In this document: one piece after another, positions 61,539 through 64,000 of the stretch
How positions within the stretch are numbered: the first letter of the stretch is position 1
Layout: each line of letters begins with the position of its first letter
NCBI RefSeq assembly: GCF_003367395.1
Contig: NZ_CP031417.1
Span: 1,426,001 to 1,490,000 of the forward strand
Direction: 5' to 3'
DNA: 64,000 nucleotides
From: Pseudolabrys taiwanensis
GTDB taxonomy: Bacteria; Pseudomonadota; Alphaproteobacteria; Rhizobiales; Xanthobacteraceae
Translations under genes and position numbers: made by a program
The notes under the pieces: model-generated
What the model saw: the letters and a program-made list of their open reading frames with translations, nothing else
What the model was told of the DNA's origin: nothing
The model's database searches: none

Positions 61539-62708
61539 TCAGAGCTTGCAGTCTTTGGCGAAAGAGTCGCCGTAGGCCGACATGATCTTGCGCTTGGTGT
61601 TGAGGTGCGGCGCACCGTCCGCGCCCTTCTCCACTTTCAGCGCGTACCAGTCCTGAACGGGATGCTGGTTGGGGCCGAACTTGAAGTTGCCGCGCACCGA
61701 CTTGAAGTCCGCTTTCAGCATCGCCTTGCGGAAAGCGTCCGTATCGTCGACCTTGCCGCCGGTCTCCTTCAACGCCGCGCCGATGGCGAGCGCCGTGTCG
61801 TAGCCCTGGGCCGCATAGTAGGTCGGCGGACGGTTGTACTCCTTGGTCCATGCCGCCATGAACTCTTTGTTGGCGGCATTGTCAAAGTCGGCGTTCCAGT
61901 GCGCGGTCACGTTCAGGCCGAGCGCGGCGTCCCCGACCGCCTTCAGGGTCACGGCATCGAGCGATGGCTCGGCGACCACCATCGGAATCTCGGTGTTCAG
62001 GTTGGCCTGCTGATACTGACGCAGGAAGGCGATGCCGAGGCCGCCCGGCTGGAACTGGAACACCATCTCGGGCTTGGCGGCGCGGATCTGCGCGAGTTCG
62101 GCGGAGAAATCCGTCTGGTCGAGCTTAGTGTAGATCTCGCCGACGATCTTGCCCTTGAAGAAGCGCTTGAAGCCGGCGAGCGCGTCCTTACCGGCCTGAT
62201 AGTTCGGCGCGAGGATGAAGGCCGTCTTGAAGCCGAGCTCGGTCGCGTTCTGGCCGGCGCTTTCGTGCAGGCTGTCGTTCTGCCAGGAGATCACATAGTA
62301 GTTCTTGTTGCAGCCCTTGCCGGAGAAGGTCGAGGGCGCCGCGTTGGGGCTCACGTAGATGCCGCCGGCGTCCAGCACGTCCGGCACGACGGCGCCGGAC
62401 ACGTTCGAGAACACGATGCCCGTGAACAACTTGATCTTGTCGTTCTTGAGCATCTTGTCGGCGATCTGCTTGCCCTGCCCCGGCTTGAGGCCGTCGTCTT
62501 CCACCACGACTTCGACCGGAACGCCGCCGAGCTTGCCGCCCTGCATCTTGATCGCGAGATTGAAGGCGTCGCGGATATCCTGGCCGAGATAGCCGCCCGG
62601 GCCCGACAGCGTGGTGATGAAGCCGACCTTGAGCGGCGTTTGCGCCAAGGCCCCCGCCCCGGCGGCCAAAGTCATCGCAGCGGCGCACGCTAGTGAAGCA
62701 ACTCGCAT
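61539..62708 (-). CDS. Liv-type periplasmic substrate-binding protein
   Basis: A 389-aa binding protein of the Peripla_BP_6 (LivK-like) family. The signal peptide is VASLACAAAMTLAAGAGALA; the mature part begins QTPLKVGFITTLSGPGGYLG. A bound-ligand type is not readable; such proteins in alphaproteobacteria bind amino acids, amides, urea or aromatic acids. First of the transporter genes in transcription order. A near-duplicate begins beyond 63711. Confidence 0.92.
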   Translation of the reverse strand: MRVASLACAAAMTLAAGAGALAQTPLKVGFITTLSGPGGYLGQDIRDAFNLAIKMQGGKLGGVPVEVVVEDDGLKPGQGKQIADKMLKNDKIKLFTGIVFSNVSGAVVPDVLDAGGIYVSPNAAPSTFSGKGCNKNYYVISWQNDSLHESAGQNATELGFKTAFILAPNYQAGKDALAGFKRFFKGKIVGEIYTKLDQTDFSAELAQIRAAKPEMVFQFQPGGLGIAFLRQYQQANLNTEIPMVVAEPSLDAVTLKAVGDAALGLNVTAHWNADFDNAANKEFMAAWTKEYNRPPTYYAAQGYDTALAIGAALKETGGKVDDTDAFRKAMLKADFKSVRGNFKFGPNQHPVQDWYALKVEKGADGAPHLNTKRKIMSAYGDSFAKDCKL

Positions 62709-62769
62709 CGATAGTCCCCTCTGATGATAGTCTTACCCGGCACCTGTCATTCCATGCGCAAGGCCTACG

Positions 62770-63723
62770 TCAAAGCGGCACGTACGTATAGCCCGCGCTG
62801 GCCCGCTCGAAGCGGCCGAATACCGGCGTTGGAAAATGATACGGTGCAACGATTGTGCCACGGGCCACACAATCGTCGAGCAGACGGCGGCGCGTGGCAT
62901 TGGCCATCGCCGGGTCCTGACAGAAATTCGATGTTGTCTCCGGATCGCTCAATTGCAGCGGGTGGTGAACGGCGTCCGCCAGGAACAATACTTCCGTGTC
63001 CTCCGCCTTAAGTCGTACGACCGCCATGCCCGGCGAATGCCCATGCGCCGGCTCGAGCGAGATGCCCGGCGCGATCTCGCTCGGCGTTGCCACCGTCTCC
63101 AACCGACCGCGTTCGACCAGCGGCGCGACGCTGTCGGCATAAGCGCCGTGCAACGTCTCGACGCCCTGGGTCTCGTAAAGCTTGCCCCAATGCGCCAGTT
63201 CGCCTTCCGGAGTCACGTAACGCGCCCGTGGAAAGGCCGGCACCCAGGCGCCGTCTTTGAGCACCGTGTTCCAGCCGACGTGGTCTGCGTGCAGATGCGT
63301 GTTGATGACGATGTCGAAGCGCTCCGGCGTAAACGACATCGCCGCCAACGCATCGAGAAATTTGCTCGTCCGCTTATGCCAACGCGGGCGATCGGGACGA
63401 TCCTTGTCATTGCCGATGCCGGCATCGACCAGCACCAACGCGTCCGGCGTCTCGACGACGTAGGAGTTGAAGCTGAGCAGCAGGCCCTCTTCCGCCACGT
63501 CGATCATGCCGGCGGGCGTATTGGCCGCCGCCCGCACCAGGGCATCACCTGTCATCGCCCGGAACATTGCGGTCGCCGGCCACTTCACACGGTCCATGTC
63601 GGCGATGCGATGAATGCGGTACGGCCCGATGTGCAGGCTGTGCACATCGAAGCCGAGGACGTCGCGCTGGGACTGTTCGATCACAGCGCGATTCGCATTG
63701 CTGGCCGCGCTCACAGTTTGCAC
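62770..63723 (-). CDS. MBL-fold metallohydrolase
   Basis: A 317-aa metallo-beta-lactamase-fold hydrolase. The metal motif is VINTHLHADHVGWN, with later ligands in EPAHGHSPGMAVV and FLADAVHHPLQLSD. No signal peptide, so cytosolic. Candidates are lactonase, thioesterase or amide hydrolase. A GTG at 63723 (or 63714) starts it, overlapping the 3' end of the upstream binding-protein gene. Sits between two Liv-type binding proteins, so it may process the imported compound. Confidence 0.88.
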   Translation of the reverse strand: MQTVSAASNANRAVIEQSQRDVLGFDVHSLHIGPYRIHRIADMDRVKWPATAMFRAMTGDALVRAAANTPAGMIDVAEEGLLLSFNSYVVETPDALVLVDAGIGNDKDRPDRPRWHKRTSKFLDALAAMSFTPERFDIVINTHLHADHVGWNTVLKDGAWVPAFPRARYVTPEGELAHWGKLYETQGVETLHGAYADSVAPLVERGRLETVATPSEIAPGISLEPAHGHSPGMAVVRLKAEDTEVLFLADAVHHPLQLSDPETTSNFCQDPAMANATRRRLLDDCVARGTIVAPYHFPTPVFGRFERASAGYTYVPL

Positions 63724-64000
63724 TGCGCCGCGAAGGGATCGACGTAATTGCTCATGATCTTGCCCGTCGTCTTGAGCGTGAGCGCGCCGGAGGCATCCTT
63801 CTCGACCTTCATGGCGTACCAGTCCTGCACCGGGTGCTGATTGGCGCCGAACTTGAAGCTGCCGCGCGTCGCGTGGAAATCCGCCTTCAGCATCGCCGTG
63901 CGGAAAGCGGCCGCGTCGTCGATCTTGCCGCCGGTCTGCTTGAGCGCGGCATCGATCGCCAGCGCGGTGTCGTAGCCCTGGGCGGCATACATCGTCGGCA
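63711..64000 (-). CDS. Second Liv-type substrate-binding protein, C-terminal part only
   Basis: The last about 95 residues of a paralogue of the 61539-62708 protein; the gene continues past the right edge. Aligned ends are close (shared YAAQGYDTALAI, AMLKADF, NQHPVQDWYA, and final CKL). It supports a local duplication with the MBL hydrolase between copies. Confidence 0.88.
   Translation of the reverse strand, partial: PTMYAAQGYDTALAIDAALKQTGGKIDDAAAFRTAMLKADFHATRGSFKFGANQHPVQDWYAMKVEKDASGALTLKTTGKIMSNYVDPFAAQCKL

Overview
The window is GC-rich alphaproteobacterial chromosome, most likely from Hyphomicrobiales (Rhizobiales), near Bradyrhizobiaceae/Xanthobacteraceae. The evidence is the gene order rsh-pdxJ-acpS-lepB-rnc-era-recO with rpoZ upstream of rsh, Rhizobiales-type porin sequence (KICSLYG...GFYYIPGTD), the bacterial leucyltransferase Bpt, and families of GC-rich palindromic intergenic repeats. 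Placement below order is inference. Nothing indicates a plasmid or an intact prophage.

Layout. 1-8.8 kb: start of a threonine dehydratase, RDD protein, bpt, mntH (with a perfect TTGCAA-type palindrome upstream), a CPA2 antiporter with a long cytoplasmic USP-like tail, parC, and two paralogous small secreted Cys-rich proteins. 8.8-16.7 kb (minus strand): the housekeeping run rpoZ, rsh, pdxJ, acpS, lepB, rnc, era, recO. It is broken between era and recO by a short lower-GC insert encoding a 92-aa membrane protein, which lies between two near-identical 80-bp copies of the recO 5' end. 17-28 kb: NYN protein, family 5 uracil-DNA glycosylase, peroxiredoxin, VOC protein, sodC, smpB, mscL, dapA, soluble lytic transglycosylase, alpha/beta hydrolase, and a TPR/O-GlcNAc-transferase-like protein.

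28-31.4 kb is the accessory-looking part: a porin gene that has lost its signal-peptide-coding 5' end, a complete tyrosine recombinase, and AT-richer flanks without recognisable genes. 31.4-39.3 kb (minus strand) is a four-gene operon: zinc-ribbon metallopeptidase, transglutaminase-DUF2126 (predicted amidoligase) fusion, circularly permuted ATP-grasp/alpha-E (DUF403) fusion, and a second transglutaminase-like protein. It looks like a peptide or isopeptide ligation and processing system of unknown product, and is the best candidate here for poorly described biology.

39.4-51.9 kb is a purine uptake and catabolism block: UraD-UraH fusion, Tsx-like outer-membrane protein, BMP-type nucleoside ABC transporter (ATPase, two permeases, binding protein), 8-oxoguanine/guanine deaminase, and a two-gene molybdenum hydroxylase (FAD subunit, plus a 2Fe-2S/Mo fusion). 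Together they could carry a nucleoside or purine from the outer membrane to ureide products. 51.9-57 kb: tRNA-Pro, DUF192 protein, double cold-shock protein, Sir2 deacetylase, glyoxalase I, tRNA-Glu, DEAD-box helicase. 57-64 kb (minus strand): a Liv-type ABC transporter (binding protein, two permeases, two ATPases) with a RidA-like/formamidase-like fusion hydrolase downstream and an MBL-fold hydrolase and a second binding protein upstream, suggesting uptake and hydrolysis of an amide- or ester-containing compound.
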